A stretch of DNA of 64,000 nt from Tetrahymena thermophila SB210 (GCF_000189635.1 NW_002476317.1:62001-126000), one strand, 5' to 3'. Positions 25,601 through 40,042 are shown, counted from the first letter of the stretch. Notes: generated by a model not told the origin, from the letters alone. Numbers and translations: made by a program.

Positions 25601-28439
25601 TCACTACTGCTTTCTATTCATTTCAATAATTTTCATGAGCTCATCTCTCTCTTATTTCAAAATTACATTTTCTTTACTAATTTGATTATAATATTATTCA
25701 TTTTGGTTTAATGATTCAAGTTAATTTGAATACCCAACAAGAATTCTTTCTAATTTATCTTTAAATTCTTCGAAGTTTTAATTGACTTTATCTTCTGCAA
25801 CAATAATATTCTCAAATGCCTTTGAGCTCTTTTTTTATTATTTTTTAAGCTATTTTAATTCTTTTTCATTTTAAAATATCGATTCAAATAAATTATCTAA
25901 TTAATATTCATATTCCTATATTAAACCTTATTGAGAAAGATTTTCTTGTATCAAGCATTTATTACTAGTTTCTAAACGCTAAATTTTATTTTTTAATTTT
26001 CTATTCTAAGATTTTAAGCACAATATTATTTTTTTGCTATATTCAGATTTTTTATTATTTATTTATTAGGTAAATCCAGAGCCAATCGCTCTTTATTTTC
26101 TAAGCCAAGCTATATTATCATCCCTAACTTCTATCTCCTTATATAATTATCCAATAGTATATTCTAATTCCTATATTCTTTTTTAATTTAAGAGCTATTC
26201 TTCTCCTAAACTTTATTTCTATTGCATTTCTCTTAATTATTGCAAAAAATTGTTATCGCCTTTTGATATTTTTTCGTTAGAGTCTTCATTAAGTAGACTT
26301 GATTTAAAATGAACTTCATTAATTGACCCAAATGTATTTAAATTTTTAAAAGGTTATGTATTATTTTTTAAATGACCATTTAATTCGCTGCTTTATCCTC
26401 TACTTTAAGTATTACTGTTCTAGCTGTTTGATAGCCTAGTTTTAAAATTAATATAATTAAATAAAATAAAAAAATATTTGTTATATTTACTGATCATAAT
26501 ATAGCTCTTCATACTATGGTAAAGTTTTATTGCAGTTTGGGCAGCATGTGATTACTAAATTATTTGATGTGATACTTTAAGATTAATTTAATAGGTTAAC
26601 TTTCCTTTTTTAGAATGGTGATATTTTTAATTCATTACTGATAAATGCATCTGCTTAGTAACGTTATTAGGAATCGGCACTGTTGTCATAGCTATCAGCA
26701 TTCGAAAGATAATTTATATTTTTATGATTGTCTTTTAAGATAGATTTTTCCATTATTTTCATTAAGTTCCCATCTGATTTTTTTCTTTCATCTATTATTT
26801 GAATACTGTTATCAGATTTATTATAAATTGTTGTAAAGTTTATCTTTTCTACTGATTGTTTTGAATGATGCTAATCTTCATTAAAAGAAATAGTTGTTCC
26901 ATTTGTAGCAGTACCCCAATAAGCCTCTTCATTATCAAGAGCATCTGAATTGCTTTGATTTTTAGATCTTCTGCCTAGTGTATTATTATTATGGATACTG
27001 TTTTACTTTTGCTTATTGTTAAAATCTTATGGCAGTTAATTTATAAGTAGAGAGTTGTTTTAGTTTAAAAAAGAGGCAGGTCCTTGATAAGAATTAACAA
27101 TCTAATTAATTCCTCTTGGTAGTGTTTTTTACTCTTCAGATTAGCAACCTTAGTTTGAATGATTTTCTGTATTTTCTAATTGCTGCTTTACTGCAAAACT
27201 CTCCTACATAAAATGAGAGAAATGAATTGAGCTTTTAACCTGTTAACTATTCCCTTAAGATTCTTCTTAATTGTAATTATTTTATGATACTTGCAAGCTA
27301 TTTTTTTATTATTGTAAATTAGCTTTAACCAAAGTTAGCAAACTCTCCTAAAAAATATTTGGTCTGCAAGTCTGACTATTATTGCTTGATTAATTGTTAT
27401 TTTAGTAAAATTAGGAAACTTCTAACTTTTTTGTATCATTTAAAGATGAATTTTAATCTCTTTATGATATTGTGCTAGGAGTTAATTGTTATAAGTTTAG
27501 TATATTTTATTATTTTGGGCTTATATCTCTCTATTACTTCAATCTTTGTTGTTTTCCTTAAATTTTATTTACTTCATTATTATAACAAATATTTGATGCT
27601 GCCTCATCAATCTTTAAATTTTTTTGAGAGATATTGAAAGAAACTTATTAGTCTTGATTTGTATTTAAACGTGCATTTAAACTCCTATGGTTTTGCCTAG
27701 ATTATTACTATTATTGACTTTGTATATCTTGGTTTTAAGAAATTCCAAGCTTAATATTGATTTAATTTGATGACTAATTGTTTGATAAGCCTGCTTAAGA
27801 AGCAGCACTAATGTCAAGAGTCTAATTAGTTTAAGAATTTATTTTTTTATTATTTTGAATATAAGCACTACTATAAAAGCTATATTAAGAGGCATCTAAA
27901 CTGTTGCTTCTGTTTATTCTTGAGTTTGTATAAAATGAATTAGAAGGAGTATTAATTTTACGACTTTAATTAAGCTATTCATCAAAAACGTTTAAAAGCT
28001 TATCTTTTTCTTTATCTATTATAATCTCTACCTTTTATTACATTACATCTGTTGTTGCCATCAACTAATGTCTTTGTTTAAACAGGATTTATTTTTTATT
28101 ATTCTTTACTTCATTTTATTCAGTCTTTATATATCTTTTGTGATCTTCTAAATCCACTATCTTTTTCATTATTTATGGATCAACATTGTCCCAATTCTTA
28201 CGAGACTTTTATTCCTCAGTTTATAATCTATTTTCTCTTAATATTTTAAGCTTTTCTTACAGCTACTTAGCCTTGTCATTTTATTAAATTTCATTATTTT
28301 ATAAGCAAGTTTATTTAATTTACTAATTAATATCAGTATTTTCTTTACCAGGACAACTATTTCCATCTAAATGCCTATTTGGAGATTCTCTTTTAGAATA
28401 TTATTTTTGTTTTTCTTAAGTTACAGCGCTGATGTCCAT
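25601..28439 (-). CDS. Unrecognised Gln/Asn-rich protein with C-terminal coiled coil
   Basis: Starts MDISAVTQEKQKQYSKRESP at 28439. A charged helical stretch follows (AKQLQEKLKILRENRLQTEE, then WDNVDPQIMKKIVDLEDHKR), then a long Ser/Asn/Gln-rich disordered middle. One GT-AG intron lies near 26430-26490. After it the last ~260 residues form a long coiled-coil prediction with regular hydrophobic spacing: QELEYTIGQLYKEIEVRDD, WLRKQRAIGSGF, KNKIQRLETSNKCLIQEN and ending KQERDELMKIIEMNRKQQ before TGA at 25601. It is probably a structural or scaffolding protein, possibly centrosomal or cortical by analogy with similar coiled-coil proteins, but nothing proves location. Its layout echoes the neighbouring genes, yet I see no clear homology between them. 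Confidence 0.78.
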
Positions 28440-28800
28440 CAGTATAGTTTTTGATTATTTTAGTGTATCTTTAAATTTAAAATAAATATTTGTTTGCTTG
28501 TATAATTTTTACAATAAATTCCAGTATATTTTTTGAATAAATTTGAATTATTAAAATATATGATTCCCAAACAAACAAAATAATTAACAATATTTTGTCG
28601 AAATTTGATTATATTATTCAAAATAATCTATAAATACTATTTAAATTAAATCTTTCTTTATTTTTCATATTTTTTAATAGTTTAAACATTAGTTATAAAG
28701 TATATGTTGGTACAAATAAGTATTTGATATTTATTATGAAAAAATAAATTATTTGAAATGTTATGTGAAATATAAATTTACAAATTAAAATAATAAGTTA
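28440..28800. other. Short intergenic spacer
   Basis: About 360 AT-rich bases between the stop of the gene at 28801-30912 and the start at 28439. It presumably carries a 3' UTR and a promoter. Nothing else was seen. Confidence 0.55.
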
Positions 28801-30912
28801 TCACTCTTATTTGTCTTCAAAGTAATTTTAAATAGAATCTGTAAGGAAAAAGGAAGGTAATATTTTGCCTTCATAATCAACTATGCCACTAATGGCTCTG
28901 ATCAATTTTAAGTTGTATTATAGATTTTTGAAATTAATTTTAGGCTAGTTTATGACACTCTAAATTGAAGATTCTAAATTTTAAATCAAATATTTTTCAA
29001 TAAATTAAAAAATAAGATTTTTGATAGTAATTTTATTAAGTTCATATATTAAGTAGTGATCAGCTTTGTTTATCACAGGTTATTCTAAGTATCTAATTAT
29101 ATTTTTATCCTAAACTTAAAATTGAATCATTTTAATTTCGTTTTCTGTTGATTTAGATCTATCTAACTCATCTTTTTACATATTTTAGCCTAAGAATTGA
29201 GAAAAATAGCTTTATTTTAAATAATTTGACAACTTGTTAATTTGAAATTATGTATCTGAGTTGATTTTTCTAAATATTGCATAATTGTTTTCAATATTCT
29301 TGATAAAATACCATACTCTAAAAAGTAAAAGTAAATCTTTATTTTTTTCCATGTTTGCTTTATCACTTTTGATTTAGTTCAGAAAAACAATTTCTTCATT
29401 CTCAGATCTTAAGTCAATATTCTAAAGTATTATTTTAGCATATTGTTAAATAGCACTCATAGTTGTACTTAATTATTTAATTTAATCAAAGATTTTATTT
29501 TCTTGACCATCTTGTTGCTCACTACCCAAAAAAGTGTATTCGTAAAAAGGATTAGATTCACTTTCTCCATTTTCTTCCTAACCCTCATTATATTTATCAG
29601 GTTTTTTGCCTTTTTAACTATTTTACTAACTTTAACTTTTTTCTTAAGCTTTTACTTGTTCCAGTTAAATTAACTTCCCTTAAGTGACTAAATGTCTTTC
29701 TCTAAAGTGAGAGGTTAACTTATTTAAGAATTTTACTCTTGACTTTTATTCTTTTTATTTGTAATATTTTGATTGCTGCTAATATTCCTTTTAAGATTGA
29801 AGAAGTTTTTTTTTTGAATTATAGAAACTTTATAAATTGTTTTTATCCATACATTAAAATACATCTGATCCATCTTAAAAAGTATTAAATTAATTGCTCT
29901 TAGTTTCTTAAGTCAATACTTAGTTTTATATTTAACTGTTATGAGACTATAGGCTTTTCTTATTATGCTCATCTTTTTAATCAATTTATATTTAAGTAGA
30001 AGCCTACGAAGAACTAATACTATTAGATTAATCTGATGTAAAAGATCGCTCATTTTATTTTAAAAACTTTTGCTATTCTTATTGCTAAGAGCTTTCAATA
30101 CTTGTCCTTTTTATATTTTAATTTACTTTTTACTGATTTTGTTACATAGGATTAGGGATATTAGGAATTTATTTAGTTAATTAAGAATCCTTGCTAGCTT
30201 CTTTTTATTGTTTAGGGTTAAATAAAGGATTTGTAAAAGAAGTTTGATTTTTTGCTGTTAAGCTATTTTATCTTTATATTGAAGATTAAGTAGGAGCATT
30301 TAAGCTTGCTTTAGTATTTGAATTTGATCTGTTTGAAGAAGTAGAACCTTTATTTGAAAAGGATGTGTTGTATGTTGTTTATAATTATGATTATTTATGA
30401 AGGATTACCTTTTGATAATTCTTTTTTACTTGAGGTTTTTCAGCTTAATTTTATGGAGCTGGCAGTGGTTTTGAAGTTTTTACTCCAATTTTATTAATTG
30501 GAGGCTTTTTTATCTAAGAATTTTATTCGTAAGGAGATACTTCAGGTTTTTAAAATTTACTTTTAGGACCTTCATTTATTTCTTAGAGAGCTTGCTCTGC
30601 TTTTTAAATGACATTAAGGATATTTTCTTAAATATGATTTTCAAATACCTCTTCTGGCATTTAGTTTATATCTTGCTTTTCAGGACCTTAACTACTTGCT
30701 AACTATTTCTTATCTTATTTTGGTTTCAAATAGTTAAGACTAAGCTATTTTTTTGCATTAAACTACTTGTTCAAAAATCTTTCATAAAATAGATTGTCTT
30801 TTATTAATTTGTTCTCTTCATGTTAAATTTCTTTTGTAACATGTTGAATTAATTGACTTAAAATTGATAGTTTTTGATCAAAAGGTAGCTTTTGGTCAAC
30901 CTAAAATTCCAT
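28801..30912 (-). CDS. Unrecognised protein, 703 aa, single exon
   Basis: The span is exactly 704 codons with no intron needed, unlike most neighbours. The start MEFQVDQKLPFDQKLSILSQ opens a charged helical region of ~130 residues (LIQHVTKEIQHEENKLIKDN, EEVFENHIQENILNVIQKAE). A Pro/Lys/Gln/Ser-rich linker occupies the middle third (KPPINKIGVKTSKPLPAP). The C-terminal ~230 residues look folded and mostly helical (LLLLFRVWYFIKNIENNYAI, NKADHYLIYELNKITIKNLI) and close with RAISGIVDYEGKILPSFFLT before TGA at 28801. No membrane helix, signal peptide or known catalytic motif was seen. Function unknown. Confidence 0.8.
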
Positions 30913-31545
30913 CAAAAAAATATCTTAAATGTATATAATTATTTGTAATCCGATTGATAAATACTAAAGATATTTATATTTTATTCCTTCTTTATTGTTT
31001 AATGTTATGTAATTCAGTAAGTAATATTTTGTTTTTTTAATTTAAAATTTCAAAAAAATTTTACTTATAATTTCTGACTTTAATTTTTTTTTTCGATACT
31101 TTGGAATGTTTGTTAAAAATTAAAATAATTTAATATTTTTATTAAATTTTATTTGTGATTTAATAACATTCTATTTTATATTATTTTATAAAAATGGAAT
31201 ATTCAGAGTAAAAAATTTAATAAGCTCTTAATAATAACTAAAAATTTTATTAATTAATAAAACAAACATTTATCTCCAATTAATAACTTAAAAAGAAAAA
31301 GAATTATATTTCAATAAAAATCAATATTTACATAAATAGTATTTTATATATATTAAACAAAAACAAAAAAAACATATCATAAAATTTAACGAATTTACAC
31401 ATTTTTAATTTTTTTATGTTAGAATATTAAGTTTAATAACTATTAATTTGAATATTAAAAAGTATAGATTTAGATAAATCTAATAAGCAAGGATTATTTT
31501 TTTGTAATTAACAGTAACTAAAAAGCTTATTAAAATTTATTATTT
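30913..31545. other. Intergenic spacer before the Cache-gene array
   Basis: About 630 bases of AT-rich DNA separating the Gln/Asn-rich genes from array copy A. No coding signal or recognisable repeat was seen. Confidence 0.55.
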
Positions 31546-34500
31546 TCAGCATTTATTACTATTTGCAATATCTTCTTCTTACTAAAAAAAAATTTCCATA
31601 AAATTAAGTTCATCTGTTTAATAATTTAAGTATTAATAATTAATTAAGTAAATAAATTAAAAAATATATTTAAAATATTACTATTAAAGTTTTGACCAGC
31701 TTTCTCTTTTAGAAAAATTATATCTTCTTATATCAATGTGATTTACTAACTATTTAAAGGTATTTATTCTAATTAAATAATATTTTATAGTTCAATAAGA
31801 CTATTTGAATAGTCATTAGTATCATAGAAATTATAAAATTCATTTTTTTATAACACTTCTAATGATTTAAGATGACTCCTGACAGATTTAAAATAATTTT
31901 TCAAAATATAGTAATAAGTGCCCTTTAAGTTATAATATTTTTATTTTAATACCGAATAGAACTAAATCAGCTACAAATTTTTTATATTGCCTTCACAATT
32001 TTTTAAGAGAATTTTAATTTCACTCAACAAATATTTGATAGGTGCAATTCTCTTTTTCTATAATAATTAGCATTTAGTTATAAGCTAGAGACATAATACT
32101 TCATATAAAATCATACATTTTGATTTATCTAGAGTTCTAAATTTACTGTTAAAATAGCATTCTTTGTAAACAATAGAAGCTTCTTGTAACAAATCAATAG
32201 CCTAAGTTAAAAGGATATTACTATCTTGTAATTATCCTATCTGAACTGGTGTTTAAATGTTATCTTTTTAATGTTTTTATTTAATATAGAATTTATTTGA
32301 ATAATAATTGGATCTTTTTAGAAGTTCTTAGCAAGGTGATAAATTAATAGAATTATTATCGCTTTCATTATTAGATTCACTAAGTAGCTAATTTATGTAT
32401 AATTAGTATTTAACAATTAAAAAATTTTATTTTTAAAAATTACATTAAGTGAGTACAAGTTTTACAGATAGCTTGGTAATTCAAAGTTTTTTGTAAATTC
32501 CTTCTTTTCAATAAAATGAGTGATATCTTAAAATATCTTAAATTATTCCATATTTTATTTTTAACAAAATTTATAGATTATATTAGCTAATTAAAATTTC
32601 CTTCCTGCATAAATACTTATTAAATTTTTATTTTATTTTACTTAAACAATTAAACTCAAAAATTGATGAAAATCCATATCTAAATATTATTTACGTAATT
32701 CATTTATTTTTTTTTCACTCAACAAGTTTGCTTTTTGCATATACTTCAAAGCATCTTCATATTTACCTTACATCATTAGTATTCTAGCTATATTATTCAA
32801 ACTATTTTATAATTTGAAAACCGCTTAAAATTAAATGAAAAATAAAAATATTTACCATAATCCTACACCATCAAAATGCTGAATTGTCTTAAAAGCATTC
32901 ATAGCAGCGTTATATTATTTAATTTCTTGATCTGAAAATTTATCTTCTTAACCATTATATTAATCTTGTATTCTTTATTAGACTCCAACAACAACTTAAA
33001 ATATAGCTTCTATCAAATTTTTTAATTCTTTTTAAGTTTTTATTTGCCCGCTTTCAATCATTTTGTAAAACTTTAAAATACTAATTAATAAACAATCATT
33101 TTTAATTAAAATTTTGAAAAATATTTAATTTACTTTAATGGCTATGCGCATTGTATAAATTAGTTTAGTATACTAATTGGTATCTCAAAATTGTATTTCA
33201 AAAATTTAATTGTCAATGCAAAATACACTAATACAGTAGTAGCAAAGCAACAACTAATTATTATATAAAATTATATAAATAATTTTTAATTGCTGTCTTT
33301 TGTTTCTTAAATAGCCTAAATCCACTTTTTTTCTGAAAAAGCTATTGCTAAATATCCTACAGTTAGGGTATGTTAAGATTCAAAATCCCCAAAACATATA
33401 TTAATAGGCGTAAAGAGCGTAGTATATAATGTTTTATTCTTTGATATTATTAATTAATATTTTTCATTCATTTTAAAAATATTATCACATCCAGCTTATT
33501 GTAAATTGGTCTAATTTAAAAAGAAAGTCTTATTTAGAAAGTCATTTGTTTCTTCAAGTCTATTTGTAGAATTTTAAAATTCCAAAGTTGTGATATTCTA
33601 GATTTAAGCTTTAAAATAAAAAATTTCTTTATTAACATGTTTTAATTATTTATAAATTATATTTTACTATTTGAAGAAAAAGGATGTGCTAAAACAAGCT
33701 ATGTATAATAACCAACTCCTGTATCAAAATTTTTAATTGTTGGTGCAACTAAATATGCATATTAATCTATTTATTGAGAGCTATTATCAGAAATAGATTT
33801 GTCAATGTAAAACTTATTCTGCAGCGGCTTAAAATCAAAATCAATCCCAAAAATAGCATAAGTTGAGTTTTATTTAGTAAGGGAGTCATATTTTTCAATT
33901 TTATAAGTAAGCGTAGCAAGTGTGGTTTGTAAAACTATATCTATGTAGGGTTGAGATATTGAACTAGAAGTTAAAATAAAAAAAATAAATATATTAAATT
34001 CAGGAAGAGATAAATACATTTTTTGGTAATACTTTCCCATAATATACCAAGGTCTACATCTCCACTCTATAGGAAAAAGCCTTGGCGTATTATAGTATTA
34101 ACAACTACATGGAACAGTAGCGTTTCCACATACTGCACCACTCTATGTCATATATTAAAATCCTCCAAATTAAGAGGGATTTGTAAATAAATATTTCTGA
34201 TAATGCCCATCAGGTTATTTGATGCATTGCTGAAAAGGTCCTCCAAATTTAGAGTTATTTATTATACTACTTACAGATAAGACATTACTATTTATTATAA
34301 ATATTTTTTAAATAAATGTCATAACTATTAACAAGTTTACCTTACTAAAGAATTGAAAATTCCATCTTTTTCCCTGCAATAGTAGAATTTTAAAGATTTT
34401 ATTAAATCATATTACTGATTAACTTAAATTGATTTTGTAATTTAATGAGCAAACATTGTTTAAATTGTGTATTATTTTTATTCTATATTCAGGTCATTCC

Positions 34501-35336
34501 ATTAATTCGTTAACGGACTCATCCATCCACCAATTTAAAATCTTTCTTTTAAAAAAATGAAAATAAGATGAATTACTAAAAGTTTACAAGTTATTTTAGA
34601 TAAATTAAAATTAAACTTGTAGAAGTGAAATAAAGATTTCAATTTAAAATAAATTTAAATAGTATTAATTTCCTAAAATTTTAAATAGAAAGAATATAAT
34701 TAATGAATTATAATAAGTTAGATTACTATAAGTCATATAAGAACTTTAATTATTATAAAAAACATAAGGGCCTATATCATTTATACATTACTAATCCTGA
34801 TTGCATTATTACCATAAATTGCAATATGCATCTTAATCCAAACTAGAATTTAAAAGAAAATTCTATTTTTGAGAAATAGGATCAAACTCTGGCTCATTAG
34901 ATTTGCTTTACCAACTAACTTTTAAATTTAAGAAACCATTATATAGCATATTTAATTACTCTAAAAATTACCTTCCTCTTCAAAAGTGTTATTAAATAGC
35001 AATAAACTATGAAATTTACCTATTACTTAGGCTTAAGAAACTTCTTTTTGCATTGAATGAAATACATCTGTGTTTAAAACGCGAGTTTGAACTGACAAAA
35101 ACCATAAATACCTCTCTTATATCAATTCCTAAAGATTGTTTTATCTTTTGAAATTTATGAATATAATTTATATTTATAAAAATAATTAGTATTTACAACG
35201 GAAGAATGTAAATAAAAACTAATAATAGTGAATATAGCAATATTCCTATTGTGAGTGATGCTATATATGGAATGAAAATAATTATCAGCCTTTAATTTTA
35301 CTCATTATAAATGTGTTTTTTAATATAATTTTTCAT
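31546..35336 (-). CDS. Cache-domain two-pass membrane protein with TPR-like tail, array copy A
   Basis: Putative sensor or receptor. Start MKNYIKKHIYNEQNQRL is followed by a first membrane helix (IIIFIPYIASLTIGILLYSL). The extracellular part contains FGGPFQQCIKQPDGHYQKY, CSCQYYNTPRLFPIEWRC leading into RPWY, then QPYIDIVLQTTLATLTYKIE and later LAHPF. The RPWY and PY(I/V)D motifs and order resemble dCache_1 ligand-binding domains; several cysteines suggest disulfides. The second helix is LFIQFYIIISCCFATTVLVY, directly before KFLKYNFEIPIQY. The cytoplasmic tail has TPR-like helices (SLNNIARILMMQGKYEDALK). Roughly ten short GT-AG introns interrupt it. The final exon, 31613-31546, encodes ELNFMEIFFQQEEDIANSNK plus Cys. 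No kinase or cyclase domain is visible. The family call is solid; the ligand is unknown. Confidence 0.85.
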
Positions 35337-36219
35337 TGTTTTATTAATAAAAATAAATATACCTAAAATAATTATTTCTACTTTTTACTTTGAAATTAAA
35401 AAAAATTAATTATAAAAATATTTAATTGATTGATTAATTTAAATGGATTATTTTTTCGTTATCAAATAATTTCTAAAAGTTCTATCAAAATTTTAATATA
35501 ATTTTTTCTAATGTTTTTTTCAGTAATTTTAAATATATTTATAAACTAATTTTTATCTTATACTAAGTTATTTATTCTTTTATTTTTAATCAAATACTTA
35601 TAAAAGATAATTCTATAATAAATAATGTTACATAATAATTCCTCGTACTAAAGTAATTTATGTTGAGATAATTATTTAACCTGATAGAAGTAAAAAATTA
35701 GAAATATTTAAATAAAGATTTTATTTTTTGTAGAAGAAATTTAAACTTTTTTATCAAACATTTAATCTTGAATTTATTTTTTTTACATATAAAATGAATG
35801 AAAAAAAATGCTTAACTCTAAAAATTAAATGTTAGATTAAATCTCTGATTAAATATCTTTTATTTTTTTTGTTTTTTCAGGTTCGAAACCTTTATTTTAT
35901 GATTTTAAATTTTCTTTAAATTTATAAAATAATATTTATTTCCTACTTGAGAAATAATTATTGGAGAATTGCAATAATATTGTAAATTTAAAGCTTTAAA
36001 AAATTTATATATTAGCCATATATAAATCAATTATTTTTTAATAAAGAGTTATTTTATCACATCATTTTTTTATTATTAAAAATCTTTGAATAGATTTATA
36101 AAAAAACTAACCTTTTTTCCTTTTAACATTTACAAAATCTTTAAAATATTGAATTCAAGGTTAATCACTAATTTTAGAACATAATAATATAAATGTAATA
36201 TATTTTAAGCTTTATATTT
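35337..36219. other. Spacer between array copies A and B
   Basis: About 880 bases of AT-rich sequence between the copy A start and the copy B stop. No intact exon of the family was recognised. Confidence 0.55.
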
Positions 36220-39200
36220 TCAGTGTTTGTGAAAAGTGCTTGAAATATCTTCATACTAAAAAAAAATTTCCATAAAGTTTAGTTCATCTATTTTAATTAA
36301 ATAGTTAATAAAGAATAAATAAATAATTTAAAATATATTTTTTTAAAATTACCATTAAAATTTAGATCAGATTTCTTTTAAACAAAAATTATATCTTATT
36401 ATATCAATATCATTTATTAATTATTTAAAGGTATCTACTCAATAGATATAATATTTTGAAGCTAAATAAGACTATTTGTAAAGTCATTGGTATCATAAAA
36501 ATGCTAGACTTAATTTTTTTTTATTACATTCAATGATTTAAGATGACAACTAACTGATTTCAAATAATCTTTCTTTAAATAGTAATAAGAGCCTTTTATA
36601 TTATAATATTTTTACTTTAATACTGTAAAGAGCTGCATTTTTTGTAAATCTATTTTATTATCTTCAAAAGTTTTTAACAAATGTTTAATTTCTATCAATA
36701 AACTTTTTATAGGTTAGATTCTGCTTTTGTAGATTAATTAACATTTAATAATAAGTATTAGACATAATATTTATTGTAAAATCATATAGCTTTTCTTTTA
36801 TGAAGTTTTAAATTTACTTCTAAGATAAAATTCTTAATAAACAAAAGAAGCTTCTTGCAATAAATCAATTGCTTAGGTTAAAAGAGCTTTATTTTCTTAA
36901 AATTGACAAGTTTGAATTATAGTTTAATTATTAAATTTATTATAATTGTGCCCATGTTTTTATTTTAAATAAAATTTGTTTGAATAAAAATAGGATCTTT
37001 TTAGGATTGCTGAGCTAGTGTGTAAGTTTAATGAATTATTATTATTTTCCTCATTATGTTCACTAGAAAGCTAAGTTATATTTACATTAAATCAAATTTA
37101 AATAATTTAAAAAAATGTTTAAATGTAACTTACATAATTTGAAAATTGGGTTTCTTGATTATTTTATTATTAATAGTTTTTTATAAATCCATTATGATCA
37201 GTATTATTGAGAAAGCTTACCTCATAAAATTTAATTGATTACTCCAATTGCTACTTTTAGCAATATTTATAGATTATGTTAGCTAATTAATATTTCCTAC
37301 CAGCATAGATATTCATGAATTATTTACTTTATTTTATTTAAACTATATGATTCAAAAATTCATAAAATTGAATACCAGAAAACTATACATGCAATTCAGT
37401 AATTTTCTTTTCACTTAATAAATTTGCTTTTTGCATATACTTTAAGGCATCTTCATATTTTCCTTACATCATTAGTATTCTAGCTATATTATTCAAACTA
37501 TTTTAAAATTTGTAGACAATATTTAATTGAACTAATAATAAAATAATTTACCACAATCCTACTCCATCATTATGCTAAATTGTCTTAAATATTTTCAAAG
37601 CAGCTTAATATTATTTAATTGCTTCATCTGAGAACATATCTTCTTATCCATGAGATTGGTCTTAAATTCTTTTTTAGACTCCAACAACAACTTAAAATAT
37701 AGCTTCTATCAAATTTTTTAATTCCTTTTAAGTCTTTATTTACCCATTTTCAATCATTTTGTAAAACTTTAAAATACTAAAAAAACAATCATTTTTAGTT
37801 AAAATTTTGAAAAATATTTAATTTACTTTAATGGTTGTGCACATTGTATAAATTAGTTGAGTATATCAATTGGTATCTCATAATTGTATTACAAGAATTT
37901 AATTATCAATAAAAAATATACTATTACAGAAGTAACGAAGCAGCAGCTAATTATTATATAAAATTCAAAAAACAACATTTAGTTGCTGTCCTTAGTTTCT
38001 TAAATAGCTTAAATCCATTTTTTTTCTGAAAAAGCCATTGCTAAATATCCTACTGTTAGGGTTTATTAAGAGTAAAAATCCCCAAAACATATTTCAATAG
38101 GTGTAAAAAGCGTAGTATATTATGTTTAATTCTTTGAAATTATCAGCTAATACTTTTTATTCATTTAAAAAATACTATTGCATCCATCTTATTGTAAATC
38201 AGTCTAATTTAAAAAGAAAGTCTTATTTAGAAAGTCATTTGTTTCTTAAAGGCTGTTGGTAGAATTTTAAAATTCCAAAGTTGTGATGTTCTAAACTTAA
38301 ACTTAAAAAAAATATAATTTCTTATTCTTTAATTATTTATGATAAATCATATTTTACTGTTAGAAGAAAATGGATGTGCTAAAACTAGCTATGTATAAAA
38401 ACCAACTCCTGTATCAAAATTTTTTACTGTTGGTGCAACTAAGTATGCATACTAATCTATTTATTGAGAGCTATTATCGGAATTAGATTTTTCAATGTAA
38501 AACTTATTCTGCATTTGCTTAAAATCAAAATCAATCCCAAGAATAGCATAAGTTGAATTCTTTCCAGTAAAAGAATCATATTATTCTATTTTATAAGTAA
38601 GCGTAGCAAATACAGTTTGCAGAGTTAAATCTATGTAAGGTTCTGAAATTGAGCTAGAAATTCAAATTAATAAATATTATTTTAAAATTTAAAAGAGAAA
38701 GATACATTTTTTGATAATACTTTCCCTAAAGATACCAAGGTCTACATCTCCACTCAATAGGGAAAAGTCTAGGAGTATTATAATATTAGCAGCTGCATGG
38801 AGATGTAGCATTTCCACATACTGCACCAGTCTACGTCATATATTAAAATCCTCCAAATTGAGATGGATTTGTAAATGAATATTTCTAATAATTTCCGTCA
38901 GGCTATTTGATGCATTTTTGAAATGGTCCTCCAAATTTAGAGTTGTTTATTATATTACTCACAGATAAAAAATTACTTTTAAAAATATATTTTCAATATA
39001 TTATTATTCTATCTATAAATAAGTTTTTTTACGTGATTATATTATTAAAAATTCCATCTTTCTCCCTACTAAAATAGAATCTACAAGATTTTATTAAATT
39101 ATCTTGCTGATTGACCTAGAATACTTTTGTAATTTATTAAGCAAATAACGTCTTAATTGTGTATTATTTTTATTCTTCATCCAAATCATTCCATTAATTA

Positions 39201-40042
39201 GTCATCGGATTAGCCCATCCTTCAGTTAAAAATTTTTCTTTTTATGAAATAATAAATTATATGAATAGTTAAGACTTAAATTTCTTTTAAAAATAATATC
39301 AAACTAGTTTGAATAATAATTAAAAATATTATTCATTTCAATTAAATTTAAATAATTTATTATTTTAATATTTTTTCTATTATTTATAGAGCTAATCAAT
39401 ATAACTATAAAAGGTTAAATAAATAATATTACAGTAAGTCATTTTAGAACTTTGATTGCTATAAAAAACACTGGAACTTATATCCTATATACATTTTTAA
39501 TCCTGGTTACATTAAGACCATAAATTGCAATATCCATATAAATCATAAGTAGAATTTAAAAGAAAATTTTATTTTTGAGAAATAGGATCAAACTCTGGCT
39601 CAGTAGATTTACTTGTCCAGCTAACTTTTAAAATTTAAAGATTAATAAATCACATCTTTAATATATCTAATATTTACCTTCCTCTTCAAAACTATTATTA
39701 AATACTAATTAACTATGAAAACTACCAACTAATTAAGCTTAAGTAACCTCTCTCTGCATAGAATAAGCCACATCCATTTTTAAAAAATTTGTTTGTATTT
39801 ATAAAAACCATAAATATCTCTCTTGAATTAAATCCTAAAGATTATTTTATCTAAAAATTTATATTAATAATGTATTTCTACCAAAAAATAATTTGTATTT
39901 ACAGCGGAAGGATATAAAAAAAAACTAACAATAAAGAATATAGCAATATTCCTATTGTAAGTGATGCTAGATATGGAATAAAAATAATAATTAGCCTTTA
40001 GATTTTCTCATTTTAAATATATTTTTTATAAAATCCATTCAT
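36220..40042 (-). CDS. Cache-domain two-pass membrane protein with TPR-like tail, array copy B
   Basis: The closest relative of copy A. Start MNGFYKKYIQNEKIQRL is followed by the helix IIIFIPYLASLTIGILLYSL. The extracellular domain repeats FGGPF, CSCQYYNTPRLFPIEWRC and RPWY, with a following EPYID-type segment and HPF. The second membrane helix precedes YNFEIPIQY-like sequence and a tail with ILMMQGKYEDALKYMQKA. Exon and intron boundaries appear to coincide with copy A. The last exon, 36287-36220, encodes ELNFMEIFFQYEDISSTFHK plus His. The long near-identical DNA stretches shared with A, including non-coding sequence around the 3' exon, suggest a recent duplication or gene conversion. No obvious disabling change was noticed. 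Confidence 0.85.
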
